Source of the DNA: Thalassospira sp. MCCC 1A01428
GTDB taxonomy: Bacteria > Pseudomonadota > Alphaproteobacteria > Rhodospirillales > Thalassospiraceae
Assembly (NCBI RefSeq): GCF_002115825.1
Contig: NZ_JFJZ01000022.1
Location: 1-64,000, forward strand
Length of the DNA stretch: 64,000 bases
Reading direction: 5' to 3'
Positions within the stretch are counted from its first letter, which is position 1. Each line of letters begins with the position of its first letter. Shown piece after piece: positions 63,342 through 64,000 of this stretch. A program made the position numbers and the translations under genes. The notes beneath the pieces are model-generated. The model was not told where the DNA came from, searched no databases, and was given only the letters and a program-made list of their open reading frames with translations.

Positions 63342-63821
63342 CACTGTCAGGATGGCAAGCAGCAATGATAAGTTCACCCCGTGCGGCGCCCAAAACACAC
63401 CCGCAACGCGATGATACAGCAATTAACCGCATCCACGGCACAACTCTGCTTACCTTGGTTGCCCCGTTAATGTGCAATAACGCTCATGCTGCTGCGCAGC
63501 AACACCTAAATGCAACCTGCACTGCAAAACGCCACTTTCCTGACCACAACCGCGCCCATTAGACGCAAATATTCCTAAAACATCCGAGGTCACGATTACG
63601 ACCTGGCAATCAACTATGTGCGACATGCAAGCGGGGGGAACAATAACGTTTAACCAAACAGAATTAGCCGGAAAAACAACGCAACGATTGACAGATGGGC
63701 GAAGTCATGGCTTATCGCGCCAAAGAGATTGCTGCGTAAAAACCGTCTTTCGGGCAAAAATTTTGCGCAGCCCGCCTGTTACAATCGATCAGTATTTTCG
63801 TCCAAGGGAGTGGGGCACGCC

Positions 63822-64000
63822 ATGGCGCGCAACGGTTTTGATGCAATTGACCGCAATATTCTTCGTGAAATTCAGGAAGATGGCCGCATCTCGATGGTCG
63901 AACTGGCCGACAAGGTTGGCCTGTCGGTGTCGCCGTGTTTGCGCCGATTGCGCAAGCTTGAAGAAAGTGGCGTTATTCGCAAATATGTCGCCTTGCTTGA
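63822..64000 (+). CDS. Lrp/AsnC-family regulator, cut by the window end
   Basis: The first 59 residues are MARNGFDAIDRNILREIQED and on, the N-terminal helix-turn-helix of an Lrp/AsnC regulator (SMVELADKVGLSVSPCLRRLRKLEESGVIRKY). The frame stays open to the last base. GGGAG lies about 11 bases before the ATG. Such proteins usually control a neighbouring amino-acid gene, which here would be beyond the window. Confidence 0.85.
   Translation, partial: MARNGFDAIDRNILREIQEDGRISMVELADKVGLSVSPCLRRLRKLEESGVIRKYVALL

Noticed and set aside
63365-63562. 65-codon frame upstream of the Lrp/AsnC gene
   Set aside because: No start signal, and composition rich in His, Thr and Ala without any domain.

Overview
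The window looks like a chromosomal stretch of a free-living alphaproteobacterium of the Rhodospirillales type, most like Thalassospira. The clues are the gene set (class I PHA synthase, DUF2336 proteins, a receiver protein ending in GPDRR repeats, RhlE with a Pro/Ala/Lys tail), the alaC-like/hom/glpX order and the moderate GC content. The assignment is inference from protein families; no rRNA is present to test it. I see no phage, insertion sequence or CRISPR array.

Layout. Positions 1-8450 hold the leftward run alaC-like aminotransferase, hom, glpX, then an OmpA-type lipoprotein, and the rightward PHA synthase phaC and a beta-hydroxyacid dehydrogenase. Positions 8580-10250 hold a quinone-oxidoreductase-like gene and an ArsR-family repressor joined by three copies of an operator-like sequence. 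Positions 10500-17300 hold a di-haem cytochrome c peroxidase with an FNR/FixK-type box, two EamA transporters, a gamma carbonic anhydrase, a MocR regulator divergent from one transporter across a perfect 14-bp inverted repeat, and argC. Positions 17400-23150 mix uncharacterised exported and membrane proteins, rplM-rpsI, a GNAT and a thioesterase. Positions 23300-28830 contain an ECHDC3-like crotonase and an iron-uptake pair (exported enterochelin-esterase-like hydrolase and TonB-dependent receptor) preceded by Fur-like boxes and a long hairpin-rich leader.

Positions 28830-43320 hold a LysE exporter, msrQ without msrP beside it, a CoA-binding protein, an OmpA lipoprotein, an MscS channel, a DJ-1/PfpI protein, a ribbon-helix-helix protein, a DUF2336 pair, pyk, a dCMP-deaminase-like protein, and a degenerate receiver next to a helical partner. 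Two identical tRNA-Asp genes, each with its own copy of the promoter, lie at 43617 and 44221. Positions 44760-52060 form a peptide-uptake operon (binding protein, two permeases, two ATPases), an M19 dipeptidase and an AraC regulator: import of a small peptide, cytoplasmic cleavage and local control. Positions 52220-64000 hold an SDR, a YciA-like thioesterase, parE, glsA, a cytochrome b561, a lipoprotein, an alpha/beta hydrolase with an isochorismatase-like hydrolase, rhlE, an Rrf2/GNAT pair and the start of an Lrp/AsnC regulator cut by the window end.

Most genes are ordinary housekeeping or accessory metabolism. The parts least explained by known annotation are the leader of the siderophore receptor, the three-site ArsR neighbourhood with a decayed gene, the MocR/EamA operator, the receiver that has lost its phospho-acceptor Asp, and the M19 peptidase with a changed metal motif.
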